DNA of 64,000 nt from Zhihengliuella halotolerans (GCF_004217565.1 NZ_SHLA01000001.1:3100001-3164000); one strand, 5' to 3'; counted from the first letter of the stretch, positions 32,867 to 43,733 are shown. Numbers and translations are program-made. The notes: a model not told the origin generated them from the sequence alone.

Positions 32867-33089
32867 CCACAAACACCACCACCCACGCTTCAATTGTGGG
32901 AGTTCTGGTGGCATGATTGCTACGCGTCCACTATGCGGTACCGAAACAACAACTTTTGTTTCGATGTAACCGAATAACCGCCATGTGCCCGTCCCCTTGT
33001 GGGTGGGTGGGTGGCACCACGATGAAAGATCGTGGCCCAGGTTTTCCCCCGACAACATGCCTTCGTGTGTGTGACTGGTGGGTGCTAGG
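32867..33089 (+). other. 23S-5S spacer with 23S processing arm
   Basis: This transcribed spacer of 223 bases contains the 3' arm (32923-32953) that pairs with 29581-29611 across the whole 23S gene. No tRNA is present. Confidence 0.8.
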
Positions 33090-33207
33090 GTTACGGCGGT
33101 CATAGCGTGGGGGAAACGCCCGGTCCCATACCGAACCCGGAAGCTAAGACCCACTGCGCCGATGGTACTGCACTCGGGAGGGTGTGGGAGAGTAGGTCAC
33201 CGCCGGA
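33090..33207 (+). rRNA. rrf: 5S ribosomal RNA
   Basis: This RNA of about 118 bases begins GTTACGGCGGTCATAGCG and ends TCACCGCCGGAC, so the ends pair as the closing stem. The CCCGGTCCCATACCGAACCC internal segment is typical of 5S. It completes the rRNA operon. Confidence 0.97.
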
Positions 33208-33222
33208 CACTCATTAAGAGGA

Positions 33223-33254
33223 CAGGCCTCGCAACAGAGATGTTGCGAGGCCTG
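33223..33254 (+). terminator. rRNA operon terminator
   Basis: CAGGCCTCGCAAC (33223-33235) and GTTGCGAGGCCTG (33242-33254) form a perfect 13-base-pair stem with a six-base loop, followed by ACCCATTT. It lies between the convergent 5S gene and the small repeat-protein gene and may serve both. Confidence 0.85.
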
Positions 33255-33288
33255 ACCCATTTAACACGGAAATACGACGACTGGCGGC

Positions 33289-33486
33289 CTACGACTTTTC
33301 GTCGTCGTCCTGCTCTGCTTGTTTCTGGCCGCCGTCGTACTTGTTATCGCCGAACGGGCTACCGGTCGTCCCGCGCTGGACGTCCTCGTTGTCAGCCACG
33401 TCCTGCTTCTGGCCGCCGTCGTACTCTTTGTCGCCGAACGGACTGCCCGTCTGCGGGGCCTGCTCGTCATCCTTTTCGTGTGCCAT
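33289..33486 (-). CDS. Small acidic protein with two copies of a 15-residue repeat
   Basis: This is a 65-residue, very hydrophilic protein made mainly of two near-identical repeats. They are GSPFGDKEYDGGQKQ (residues 14-28) and GSPFGDNKYDGGQKQ (42-56), joined by acidic Asp/Glu-rich linkers. It has no hydrophobic core, membrane segment or cysteine, so it is probably disordered. A GAAGGAG ribosome site precedes the ATG at 33486, which supports expression. I do not recognise a family. It is convergent with the rRNA operon and divergent from the M13 peptidase. Confidence 0.7.
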   Translation of the reverse strand: MAHEKDDEQAPQTGSPFGDKEYDGGQKQDVADNEDVQRGTTGSPFGDNKYDGGQKQAEQDDDEKS

Positions 33487-33764
33487 GCTCAATCTCCTTC
33501 GCCGAATAGCTGTCTCCGCCACCATAAGGCGCACCCGGGGCCAGGCGTCAACGGGCGGAGCGGTATTCTCAGCTGGGGGTCAGCTCAGGTTGAGCGGCGT
33601 GACAATGCCCTATCGCGCGACGATGCCGGGCCCGATTTCTCGCTGGGAGAGAACGGGCACCGCCGGAGTGCGGCAAGGGGAGTAAAGTCCTTGTTTCAGA
33701 ACGTAATGGGCATCACACGTGGCCGACTGCAGCGGCGGACCGTACGACGAAGGGACCATTGGAC

Positions 33765-35753
33765 ATGGCCAACACTCCGGAACTTCAGGCTGACGAGCGA
33801 ATCGCGACTGACGACTACCGCGATCATGATGTACGGCCTCAAGACGACCTCTACCGCCACGTCAACGGCCGATGGCTCGCGACGGCTTCGATCCCGGGAG
33901 ACCTCGGCAGCTACGGCTCGTTCATGAAACTGCGCGACGACTCCGAACTGGCCGTTCGGTCCATCATCGAGGATTCTCAGGCAGCAGTCGAGGCGGGGCG
34001 GGCCGACGAGCGCCGGCAGCGCATCGCCGCGCTGTACTCGTCTTTCATGGACGAGGAGGCGATCGAAGCTCGGGGACTGGAGCCGATCGTCGGCTACCTC
34101 CAGGCGATCCGTGCCCTGGAGAGCGTCGAGGATTTTGTCGCCTACGTCGGCGAACTGCAGCGTCGCGGAGTCTCCGGGTTCTACAACGTCGGTGCGAGTA
34201 GCGACGCCGGCCAACCGGACCGCAATTTGCTCACGATCATGCAGGCGGGGCTAGGACTGCCAGATGAGTCTTACTACCGTGAGGAGCAGTTTGCCGAACT
34301 GCTTGCCGAGTACCGCCGTCACCTCGTCCGGTTCTTCGCCCTCGCTCGGATTCCGGACGGCGAGGCCGCGGCCGACGCCGTCGTGCGGCTTGAGACGGCG
34401 ATCGCCCGCCAGCACTGGGACCGAGTGAAGAGCCGGGACGCGCAGGCACGATACAACCTTCTGACCGGGCAGGAGCTCATCAAGCTCAACCCGTCGATCG
34501 AACGCTGGCTTGCCGGCGCCGGCATCGAGGCGAAGTACTTCGCCGAGGTCGACGTGTGGCAGCCCAGTTATCTCGAGGGGCTAGAGTCCGTTCTCGCCGA
34601 ATACCCACTGGAGGCCTGGAAGCACTGGGCGGAAGTGCAGGTGATCCGCAGTTTCGCCCCGTACCTCTCCTCGGATTTCGTCGCTGAGCACTTCGCGTTC
34701 TACTCCGCCAAGCTCGCGGGCGCCGAACAGCAGAAGGAACGCTGGAAGCGCGGCGTCGCTTTTACGGAGGGCGGAGTCGGTGAAGACATCGGACAGATCT
34801 ACGTTGAACGGCACTTCCCCGGCGAGTCCAAGGAGCGGATGGAGCTTCTCGTCGGCAACCTCATCGAGGCGTACCGGCAGTCCATCGCGGCATCGCCGTG
34901 GATGAGCGCGCAGACTCGCGAGCGCGCGCTGGAGAAGCTGTCCATGTTCCGTCCCAAGATCGGCTATCCGGTCAAGTGGATCGACTACTCGTCCATCGAC
35001 GCCGGGAGCGACCTGATCGCGAACGTGGCCGCCGTCAACGACTTCGACTTCGACCGCGAATTGCAGAAGATCGACGACGGCGTCGATCGGGACCTTTGGT
35101 TCATGTTTCCGCAGACGGTCAACGCGTACTACCATCCCCTGCTCAACGAAATCGGTTTCCCCGCGGCGATCTTGCGCCCGCCGTTCTTCGGCGTCGAGCG
35201 CGATGCGGCGAGCAACTACGGGGCGATCGGCGCGGTGATCGGCCACGAAATCGGGCACGGCTTCGATGACCAGGGCTCTCAATTCGACGGGACGGGTGAG
35301 CTCAAGAACTGGTGGTCAGAGGAGGACCGGGCGCGCTTCGATGAATTGACGGCTCGACTGGTCGACCAGTACGACGCGCTCGAACCGCCCGAGGCGCCGG
35401 GGCACCACGTCAATGGGCGGCTGACCCTCGGCGAGAATATCGGAGACCTCGGCGGGCTCGGGATCGCCTACAAGGCCTATCGGTTGGATCTTGCTGAACG
35501 TGGGCTCCAGGAGGATGAGGTTGTCGACGGGCTGACCGGCGTGCAGCGCTTCTTCTCTGCGTGGGCCGAGTGCTGGCGAAGCCTGACACGTCCGGAGACC
35601 ATGGTCACCCGCATCGCGACCGACCCGCACTCGCCGGCCGAGTTCCGCTGCAATCAGGTGGCCAAAAACCTCGACGCGTTCCACGAGGCGTACGGGACGA
35701 AGCCGGGCGATGCCATGTGGCTCGAGCCGGCCGAACGCGTCACCATCTGGTAG
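33765..35753 (+). CDS. M13 family metallopeptidase (neprilysin/PepO type)
   Basis: This 662-residue zinc endopeptidase has the zinc motif HEIGH (494-498), the third ligand Glu557 in GENIGDLGG, and the substrate-binding VNAYYHP. The N-terminal M13 domain starts with QDDLYRHVNGRWL. There is no signal peptide or membrane anchor, so it should be an intracellular oligopeptidase, as is common for actinobacterial M13 enzymes. ATG 33765 is used. TTG 33759, closer to the CGAAGGGA ribosome site, is an alternative. It lies alone between the rRNA operon and lysS. Confidence 0.95.
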   Translation: MANTPELQADERIATDDYRDHDVRPQDDLYRHVNGRWLATASIPGDLGSYGSFMKLRDDSELAVRSIIEDSQAAVEAGRADERRQRIAALYSSFMDEEAIEARGLEPIVGYLQAIRALESVEDFVAYVGELQRRGVSGFYNVGASSDAGQPDRNLLTIMQAGLGLPDESYYREEQFAELLAEYRRHLVRFFALARIPDGEAAADAVVRLETAIARQHWDRVKSRDAQARYNLLTGQELIKLNPSIERWLAGAGIEAKYFAEVDVWQPSYLEGLESVLAEYPLEAWKHWAEVQVIRSFAPYLSSDFVAEHFAFYSAKLAGAEQQKERWKRGVAFTEGGVGEDIGQIYVERHFPGESKERMELLVGNLIEAYRQSIAASPWMSAQTRERALEKLSMFRPKIGYPVKWIDYSSIDAGSDLIANVAAVNDFDFDRELQKIDDGVDRDLWFMFPQTVNAYYHPLLNEIGFPAAILRPPFFGVERDAASNYGAIGAVIGHEIGHGFDDQGSQFDGTGELKNWWSEEDRARFDELTARLVDQYDALEPPEAPGHHVNGRLTLGENIGDLGGLGIAYKAYRLDLAERGLQEDEVVDGLTGVQRFFSAWAECWRSLTRPETMVTRIATDPHSPAEFRCNQVAKNLDAFHEAYGTKPGDAMWLEPAERVTIW

Positions 35754-36139
35754 GCGCTACCGGGCCAGGGTCGGATCGGGAGCGCCTTCGCTATTTCGCT
35801 CGGGGCCACGGCCCAGCAGGCTGGAATGCAGCCGGCTCAGGATCTCGACGCGGAGGCGACACTGTCGGACCCTCCACGCACGTTCGAGGCCGCGGTCAAA
35901 AACTGGTCCACACTCTTATCGGTGCTCGTTCCGACGCCCGCCGGCGCCGTGTTGGCGGCCGAGCTGCTTGAAGAGCTGTGCGCGGCGTGCGCCGATCGAT
36001 TCGCCTGCCGTGAGTAGATGACAGAGCTGAATGGAATCGGTGGCACGGTGCCGGGACCGAAGTTCACCGTGATCACCACTCGGTACGAGGAAGTGGTCGC
36101 GCCGTGCACGAACCAACACCATGGGCCAGCTGACCCGGA
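35754..36139. other. Gene-poor gap after the M13 peptidase
   Basis: In these 386 bases I see no RNA gene or strong hairpin. The only candidate gene is the short frame at 35826-36017, listed separately. Confidence 0.5.
35826..36017 (+). CDS. Doubtful small ORF (63 residues)
   Basis: This is a plus-strand frame without a clear ribosome site. About 78 percent of codons end in G or C, which is higher than random but lower than the neighbouring genes. The middle (NWSTLLSVLVPTPAGAVLAAELLEELCAACADRFA) could form amphipathic helices. No family is recognised, and it may be a remnant. Confidence 0.3.
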   Translation: MQPAQDLDAEATLSDPPRTFEAAVKNWSTLLSVLVPTPAGAVLAAELLEELCAACADRFACRE

Positions 36140-37090
36140 CTACCGTCCGCTGTGCCTGGGGTTGCCGGTGAAGTAGGCCGCGATGTCGCCGACGAGCTCG
36201 CCGATGGCGGCCGGGACTGACGCGTGCACGCCGTCCGGGGACTCGACGTAGGTGGATCCGGGCACGACGGCATGCAGCTTCGCGGCGGTGGTGCGGAAGT
36301 AGACAGGACTTTTGGCTCCTGCCATGAATTGGGTCACGGGCGGAAGCGACGCGAATTCCTGAGCGGATTCCACTTCTCCGAGCGCCGCGAGCAGCTCCCC
36401 GGTCCCGGAGCTGATCGCGGTCCGGGTCATCTGTCCCCAGCGGGTGTTGGTTGCGATTCCCAAGAGTGCGGCGAGAAGAGGGGCCGGAACACGGGAGAGG
36501 GTCGGCGAAGTGCGCATTCCCCGGTGCATGATGCTCAATGCCCTACCCGTCCGGCCCCGATTGGCTTCGGCGACGAATTCCCGCATCCAGGATGCATTCA
36601 TTTCACCTTCGATATTGATTGCTGGGTCGTAGACAGCCAGCCGATCGGGGACGATCCTCGGGTCTGCAAAACGGCGGTCGGTGGCGTCGTTTCCCTGAAA
36701 GGCCTGGACCGCATTCAAGACGACCGAACCGCCCAGGGAATGGCCGAAAAGATTTCGGGAACCGGTGTGTCGCAGCATCAATTGCACATCAGCGATCTCG
36801 GTATCGAGGGAGTAATCCGCCGGCTGTTCGCTGGAGTTGCCGCGCCCGCGCCGGTCGTAGACGTCGACGGCCCAGTCCTTGCCCAACTCACGGCTCAGCG
36901 CCAGAGCGAACGGGCGGTAGATGAGTGCGGTGAGGAAGGCTCCCCCGACGACGAGGAGACGCCGGTCTCCCGGGGCATCGGCTGCCCCGTAGGAGGCCAG
37001 GCCCAGCGTGCCGCCGTCGGGTGCGGCGACAAGGCTCTCGCGGGCCGCGCTCGCAAAGCTGCGTGAGAAGGGAATTCGCAACGATTTCAT
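36140..37090 (-). CDS. Alpha/beta hydrolase
   Basis: This 316-residue hydrolase has the nucleophile motif GHSLGG, preceded by VDVYDRRGRGNS, and a C-terminal His in the DGVHASVP segment. A charged N-terminus of about 30 residues precedes the fold. Base composition is slightly lower in GC than the flanking genes. The ATG at 37090 is divergent from lysS, with the lysS promoter between. The substrate is unknown. It resembles broad carboxylesterases or epoxide-hydrolase-like enzymes. Confidence 0.85.
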   Translation of the reverse strand: MKSLRIPFSRSFASAARESLVAAPDGGTLGLASYGAADAPGDRRLLVVGGAFLTALIYRPFALALSRELGKDWAVDVYDRRGRGNSSEQPADYSLDTEIADVQLMLRHTGSRNLFGHSLGGSVVLNAVQAFQGNDATDRRFADPRIVPDRLAVYDPAINIEGEMNASWMREFVAEANRGRTGRALSIMHRGMRTSPTLSRVPAPLLAALLGIATNTRWGQMTRTAISSGTGELLAALGEVESAQEFASLPPVTQFMAGAKSPVYFRTTAAKLHAVVPGSTYVESPDGVHASVPAAIGELVGDIAAYFTGNPRHSGR

Positions 37091-37140
37091 GTTGAGCCAA
37101 GCGTATCGGCTGCGCGTCCACTTCGAATTGCGTGCCACGG

Positions 37141-37154
37141 TAGAATGGGCGACC
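37141..37154 (+). promoter_or_regulatory. Candidate leaderless promoter of lysS
   Basis: TAGAAT (37141-37146) precedes GTG 37155 by eight bases. No clear -35 is seen. Confidence 0.4.
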
Positions 37155-38678
37155 GTGACTTCAGATAAAAATTCCTCCGGACAGAACCCAGCCATCGACA
37201 CGCACGATCTGCGCCAGGTGCGCCTGGAGAAGCGCGCGGAACTGCTGGAGTCCGGGCGCGAGGCCTACCCCGTCGGCGTCAATCTCACGCACTCGCTCCT
37301 GCAGGTCCGCGACGCCTACGAGCACCTCGAGGCCGGTGAGGAAACGGACGACGTCGTCACCGTCGCAGGCCGCGTCGTCTTCGCTCGAAACACCGGCAAG
37401 CTGTGCTTCGCGACGCTCCAGGAGTCGGGACCGGATGGTCGAGCCGTCCGCCTTCAGGCCATGATCTCCCTCGCGAACGTCGGTGAAGAGTCGTTGGCAG
37501 ACTGGAAGAAGTTGACGGACCTGGGTGACCACGTGGCCGTGAGCGGTCGGGTCATTTCGTCGCGCCGGGGCGAGCTCTCCATCATGGTGACCGAGTGGAC
37601 GATGGCGTCGAAGGCGATTCGCCCGATGCCGGTCCTGCACGCCGACCTGAATGATGAGACGCGCACCAGACAGCGCTACGCCGACCTCATGGTCCGCGAC
37701 GAGGCCCGCGAGATGGTCTACCGCCGCGACGCCATCACCCGGTCCGTGCGCGCGACCCTGCATGGGCACGGCTACGTCGAGGTCGAAACCCCGATGCTGC
37801 AGCTCGTGCACGGCGGTGCGAGCGCCCGCCCGTTCCAAACCCACCTCAACGCGTTCGATCAGGGCATGACCCTGCGCATTGCGACCGAGCTCTACCTCAA
37901 GCGCACGGTGGTCGGCGGAGTTCCCCGCGTCTTCGAAATCGGTCGGATTTTCCGCAACGAGGGTGTCGATTCGACGCACTCGCCCGAATTCACGACCCTC
38001 GAGTCCTACGAGGCATACGCCGACCAGTTCGTCATGGCCGAGCGCATGCAGGAGATCATCCTCAACGCCGCAGACGCGGCGGGGGCGGGCCGGGTACTGG
38101 AGACGTCCAAGGGCACGATCGATCTCGGTGGCGAGTGGGCGTGGCTCAGCGTGTATCCGGGGCTGTCCGCGGCGGTCGGCGTCGACATCACGCCCGAGAC
38201 GGAGGTCGACGTGCTGCGGGGCGTCGCCGAGAAGCACGAGGTGAAGTTCGACCCGAAGTGGGACGCGCAGAAGCTCGTGATCGAGCTTTTCGGCGAGATC
38301 GTGGAACCGACGCTCATCAATCCGACTTTCGTCTACGACTACCCGCCGGCGGCGCAGCCTCTGGCGCGCCCGCACCGCAGTGAGCCGGGTGTCATCGAGG
38401 CATGGGACCTGATCATCGGCGGCATGGAGAGGGGCACCGCCTTCTCCGAACTCATCGACCCGGTGATCCAGCGCGAGCGTCTGACCGAGCAATCGAAACT
38501 CGCAGCAGGCGGTGACGATGAAGCCATGCAGCTCGACGAGGACTTCCTGCGCGCCCTCGAGTACGGCGCTCCGCCGATGGGCGGCATCGGGCTGGGCATC
38601 GACCGGTTGGTCATGCTCTTCACGGACGTCGGAATCCGAGAATCGATCCTCTACCCGCTTCTCAAGCCGGAGGCTTGA
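37155..38678 (+). CDS. lysS: Lysyl-tRNA synthetase (class II)
   Basis: This 507-residue enzyme charges tRNA-Lys. The N-terminal OB-fold anticodon-binding domain covers about residues 65-165. The class II catalytic domain contains motif 2 (FEIGRIFRNEG) and motif 3 (GIGLGIDRLVMLF), with the LysS-specific ENPTFVYDYP-like stretch (INPTFVYDYPPAAQPLA). GTG 37155 is chosen over upstream in-frame starts because of domain fit and the -10 spacing. It lies before lsr2 and clpC, as in most actinobacteria. Confidence 0.96.
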   Translation: MTSDKNSSGQNPAIDTHDLRQVRLEKRAELLESGREAYPVGVNLTHSLLQVRDAYEHLEAGEETDDVVTVAGRVVFARNTGKLCFATLQESGPDGRAVRLQAMISLANVGEESLADWKKLTDLGDHVAVSGRVISSRRGELSIMVTEWTMASKAIRPMPVLHADLNDETRTRQRYADLMVRDEAREMVYRRDAITRSVRATLHGHGYVEVETPMLQLVHGGASARPFQTHLNAFDQGMTLRIATELYLKRTVVGGVPRVFEIGRIFRNEGVDSTHSPEFTTLESYEAYADQFVMAERMQEIILNAADAAGAGRVLETSKGTIDLGGEWAWLSVYPGLSAAVGVDITPETEVDVLRGVAEKHEVKFDPKWDAQKLVIELFGEIVEPTLINPTFVYDYPPAAQPLARPHRSEPGVIEAWDLIIGGMERGTAFSELIDPVIQRERLTEQSKLAAGGDDEAMQLDEDFLRALEYGAPPMGGIGLGIDRLVMLFTDVGIRESILYPLLKPEA

Positions 38679-38680
38679 TC

Positions 38681-38869
38681 ATGGAATACGTACAGGTTCT
38701 AGCCCCGACGATTGTCGTCGCACTGATCTTTTGGTTCGTCATCCGAGCCCTCTTTCGGGTGGACAGGAATGAACGATTGGCTGAGGCCGAAGTTGAGCGG
38801 CGGAGTCATGCACAGGATTCGCCCAGCGCGCCCACAGCACGTGATTCATCCAATGAATCCAGTGAGTGA
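38681..38869 (+). CDS. Small single-span membrane protein downstream of lysS
   Basis: This 62-residue protein has one membrane segment at about residues 5-25 (VQVLAPTIVVALIFWFVIRALF). A basic stretch and a charged Ser/Glu-rich tail follow, so the tail is probably cytoplasmic. ATG 38681 is two bases after the lysS stop, and a TTG at 38675 overlapping the stop is an alternative start. Similar short proteins follow lysS in Arthrobacter relatives, as far as I recall. Function is unknown. Confidence 0.72.
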   Translation: MEYVQVLAPTIVVALIFWFVIRALFRVDRNERLAEAEVERRSHAQDSPSAPTARDSSNESSE

Positions 38870-38949
38870 ATAAATAGGCGTGCGTCGCAAATCTCATGAT
38901 TGCCTGAATGAAGGTGTGTTTTCAGTAGCAATTTTCGCTGAAGTGCGTT

Positions 38950-38962
38950 TATGATTTGAGAC
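38950..38962 (+). promoter_or_regulatory. Candidate leaderless promoter of lsr2
   Basis: TATGAT (38950-38955) precedes ATG 38963 by seven bases in a locally AT-richer stretch. Confidence 0.45.
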
Positions 38963-39280
38963 ATGGCACGCAAAGTAGAAGTAACCCTTGTTGACGACCT
39001 TGACGGAACCAGCGCATCGGAAAGCGTGAGCTTCTCGATCGATGGAACCGAGTACGAAATCGATCTGAGCGAAGCGAATGCGCAGGAGCTGCGCGACAGC
39101 CTCGCTAAATACATCGAGGCCGGCCGCCGGTCTTCGGGGACCAAGTCCAAGGCCCCTTCTCGTTCCGGTAAGAACGACACCGCCGCGATTCGCGAATGGG
39201 CGCAGAAGAACGGTTACAACGTGAGCTCCCGCGGACGCATCCACGGCAGCATCATCGAGGCCTATCGCGCCGCCCACTAA
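38963..39280 (+). CDS. lsr2: Lsr2 nucleoid-associated protein
   Basis: This 105-residue H-NS-like protein silences AT-rich, often horizontally acquired DNA. The N-terminal dimerisation domain ([15 protein letters not shown] to about residue 58) and the C-terminal DNA-binding domain (about 70-105) are joined by a basic linker. The minor-groove RGR motif is in SSRGRIHG and is followed by the IIEAYRAAH end. Its placement between lysS and clpC matches other actinobacteria. Confidence 0.96.
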   Translation: MARKVEVTLVDDLDGTSASESVSFSIDGTEYEIDLSEANAQELRDSLAKYIEAGRRSSGTKSKAPSRSGKNDTAAIREWAQKNGYNVSSRGRIHGSIIEAYRAAH

Positions 39281-39304
39281 GGCGTGCGAGGCGCCCAGGC
39301 AGAG

Positions 39305-39349
39305 CGTACGACGTCGGCACCCACCCGGGTGCCGGCGTCGTACGTTTTT
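39305..39349 (+). terminator. Rho-independent terminator after lsr2
   Basis: The stem CGTACGACG (39305-39313) with GGCACCC pairs with GGGTGCC and CGTCGTACG (39336-39344) around a four-base loop, followed directly by TTTTT. It is one of the clearest intrinsic terminators in the window. Confidence 0.9.
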
Positions 39350-39374
39350 GTCGGGGTTATCCCTACGGCGAACA

Positions 39375-39422
39375 TTGACCACAGCCGGGCTCGCGGTGCG
39401 TAGCATCGAAGGACGCTACGCA
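39375..39422 (+). promoter_or_regulatory. clpC upstream region with perfect inverted repeat
   Basis: TTGACC (39375-39380) is a possible -35 and TAGCAT (39401-39406) a possible -10 with a long 20-base spacer. The inverted repeat TGCGTAGC (39397-39404) and GCTACGCA (39415-39422) overlaps the -10 and the expected start of transcription, so it may be an operator or a leader hairpin. Confidence 0.45.
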
Positions 39423-39442
39423 TCAGCTAGGAGTGTGCCGCC

Positions 39443-42004
<2,562 letters not shown>

Positions 42005-42028
42005 GCGCACACGCTGAACGGCTAGCGA

Positions 42029-42068
42029 GACGGCGCCCGCCGAGTCCATGGACTCGGCGGGCGCCGTC
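42029..42068 (+). terminator. Terminator after clpC
   Basis: A perfect 18-base-pair stem (42029-42046 with 42051-42068) encloses a four-base loop CATG. No T-tract follows, so this may be a Rho-assisted or mRNA-stabilising hairpin. Confidence 0.7.
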
Positions 42069-42173
42069 GTCGTACGTGCGACGAATCGGAAGTAACGCAC
42101 GAAACCAACCCGCCGGGGGTTTCATGTGGAACGCCGGCCCGTCATCGGGCCGGTCCCAGCCACCCGGCGCATC

Positions 42174-42185
42174 TAGGATGAGGTC
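42174..42185 (+). promoter_or_regulatory. Candidate leaderless promoter of the GNAT gene
   Basis: TAGGAT (42174-42179) precedes ATG 42186 by six bases. Confidence 0.4.
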
Positions 42186-42692
42186 ATGAGTACATTTTCC
42201 GTTCGCCCGGCCCGCACGAGCGACGTCGCCGGGATCCGATCCCTCGTCCGGCCGCTCGCGGATGAGCGGATCCTGCTCGAGAAGGAGGCTGTTGCCTACT
42301 TCGAGTCGCTGCAGGAGTTCGTCGTTGCCGTCGATGTCGACGGCAAGGTCATCGGCTGCGGCGCCGTGCACGTCATGTGGGAGGACATCGCCGAGGTGCG
42401 CACGCTGGCGACGAGCGCCGACTGGCGGGGCAGGGGAGTCGGCCAGGCGTTGCTCGAGCGGCTCATGAGCAATGCGCGCGAGCTGGGCGTCAAGCGCGTC
42501 TTCTGCCTGACCTTCGAGGTGGACTTCTTCGTCCGCAACGGGTTCGAGGTGATGGAGGACCAGGGCACTGTCGACCCGGAGGTCTACATGGAGCTGCTGC
42601 GGTCGAACGACGACGGCGTGGCCGAGTTCCTCGATCTCGCCAGGGTCAAGCAGAACACTCTGGGCAACACCCGGATGATCGCCACGTTCTGA
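42186..42692 (+). CDS. GNAT amino-acid N-acetyltransferase (short ArgA-like)
   Basis: This 168-residue acetyltransferase has the acetyl-CoA-binding motif WRGRGVGQALLERLM and the preceding strand IAEVRTLATS. Sequence features EVDFFVRNGF and the LVRPLADERILLEK start match the short N-acetylglutamate synthases of actinobacteria, which catalyse the first step of arginine synthesis. Substrate assignment is from family resemblance and from the recurring clpC neighbourhood. Confidence 0.82.
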   Translation: MSTFSVRPARTSDVAGIRSLVRPLADERILLEKEAVAYFESLQEFVVAVDVDGKVIGCGAVHVMWEDIAEVRTLATSADWRGRGVGQALLERLMSNARELGVKRVFCLTFEVDFFVRNGFEVMEDQGTVDPEVYMELLRSNDDGVAEFLDLARVKQNTLGNTRMIATF

Positions 42693-42818
42693 TCGGCGAT
42701 CCTCAAGATTCCATTCAGGAACTCTAGACGGGTCCCGGGCGGCGTGCCTATGGTGGTCTCGCCGGACCCCGACGGCCCGGCAAGCGAGAAGACTTCGAGC
42801 AGAGAAGAGGTGGTCAGT

Positions 42819-42998
42819 ATGGGTTTGGGAGATTCGCTGGGCGGTCTGGGAGACAAGGTCAACAAGCTGAAGGAAGAGCACGGCGACCAGATCAACGAAA
42901 CCGTTGACAACCTGCAGGAGGAGCACGGCGACAAGCTGGGCAAGCACTCCGAGAAGGTCAACGACGCCGTTGACAGGGGCCAGGAATTCCTGAAGTAG
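42819..42998 (+). CDS. Small MT0933-like (antitoxin-type) protein
   Basis: This 59-residue charged helical protein starts MGLGDSLGGLGDKV and contains two EEHGD units (residues 19-23 and 34-38) spaced 15 apart, followed by KHSEKVNDAVDRG. It resembles the MT0933/Rv0909-like antitoxin family (PF14013). No toxin gene adjoins it; the neighbours are a GNAT protein and a GntR regulator. It may therefore be a solitary member with another role. A strong terminator follows. Confidence 0.68.
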   Translation: MGLGDSLGGLGDKVNKLKEEHGDQINETVDNLQEEHGDKLGKHSEKVNDAVDRGQEFLK

Positions 42999-43024
42999 GA
43001 ACCAGCCCCGGACTGCGAGCGGAG

Positions 43025-43056
43025 AAGGCCCCCACCATGAGGTGGGGGTCTTCTTC
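43025..43056. terminator. Bidirectional terminator between convergent genes
   Basis: AAGGCCCCCACC (43025-43036) pairs with GGTGGGGGTCTT (43041-43052), with one wobble, around a four-base loop. It is followed by CTTC on the plus strand. Confidence 0.75.
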
Positions 43057-43073
43057 ATGTCCGCAGGTCGGCG

Positions 43074-43733
43074 CTACAGTGCCGCGCGGATGGTTGCTTC
43101 GAAGTGCTGGATGTGCTGGCTGGTCAATCGTTCCGCGTCGTCCGGGCGGCCGTCCAGGATCGCCTCGAGCAAATCGACGTGCTCCCGGATGTTCTCGGTG
43201 ATCTCCGGCAGGCGCCCCAGGACCAGGCACCAGATCCTGGTGGCGAGGTTGTCGAGCCGGATCAAGGTTTCCTCGAGGTGCGGGTTCCCCGTCGACTGAT
43301 AGATGAGCCGGTGGACCAACAGGTCGTACTCCAGGAGCAGCTCCCGCCCGTCGGAGGGGCTGAAGCGGGCGATCGCCTGCGCCGTCTGCTCGAAGGCCGC
43401 ACGGTCGATATTCCGGGTGTTGAGCGCGGCCTTGCGTGCCGCCAACGGTTCCAGGAGGCGGCGCATCTCAGAGATGGAGGCCAGATCGCCGATGTCGACG
43501 ATCGTCGCGAACGTTCCGCGCCGCGGGTAGGAGATGACGAGGTGGTCCGTCTCGAGGCGTTTGAGCGCCTCCCGGATCGGCGTTCGCCCGAAGCCGAGGT
43601 CGGCCGCGATCTCGCCCTCGTTGATCGGGTCCCCGGGGGCGATCTCCAACATGATGAGGCGGTCGCGCAGAGACCTGTAGGCACGCTCTGCCATGGACTC
43701 CTGCGGAGTGGTGGTCTCGGGGGCGATGCTCAC
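43074..43733 (-). CDS. GntR family regulator (FCD) of the sarcosine/serine operon
   Basis: This 219-residue FadR-type regulator has a winged helix at residues about 12-75 (AERAYRSLRDRLIMLEI, FGRTPIREALKRLETDHLV, RRGTFATIV) and an FCD domain at about 82-210 with the metal/ligand histidines in LLVHRLIY and QHIQHFEA. It is divergent from glyA, with 140 bases and a perfect palindrome between. It is the probable regulator of the glyA-soxBDAG-sdaA-purU operon, perhaps sensing a betaine-derived amine or acid. The direction of control is unknown. Confidence 0.93.
   Translation of the reverse strand: MSIAPETTTPQESMAERAYRSLRDRLIMLEIAPGDPINEGEIAADLGFGRTPIREALKRLETDHLVISYPRRGTFATIVDIGDLASISEMRRLLEPLAARKAALNTRNIDRAAFEQTAQAIARFSPSDGRELLLEYDLLVHRLIYQSTGNPHLEETLIRLDNLATRIWCLVLGRLPEITENIREHVDLLEAILDGRPDDAERLTSQHIQHFEATIRAAL

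Noticed and set aside
36008-37066. Plus-strand open frames opposite the alpha/beta hydrolase at 36140-37090
   Set aside because: The minus-strand frame has the GHSLGG nucleophile motif and family order, while the plus-strand frames have no domain.
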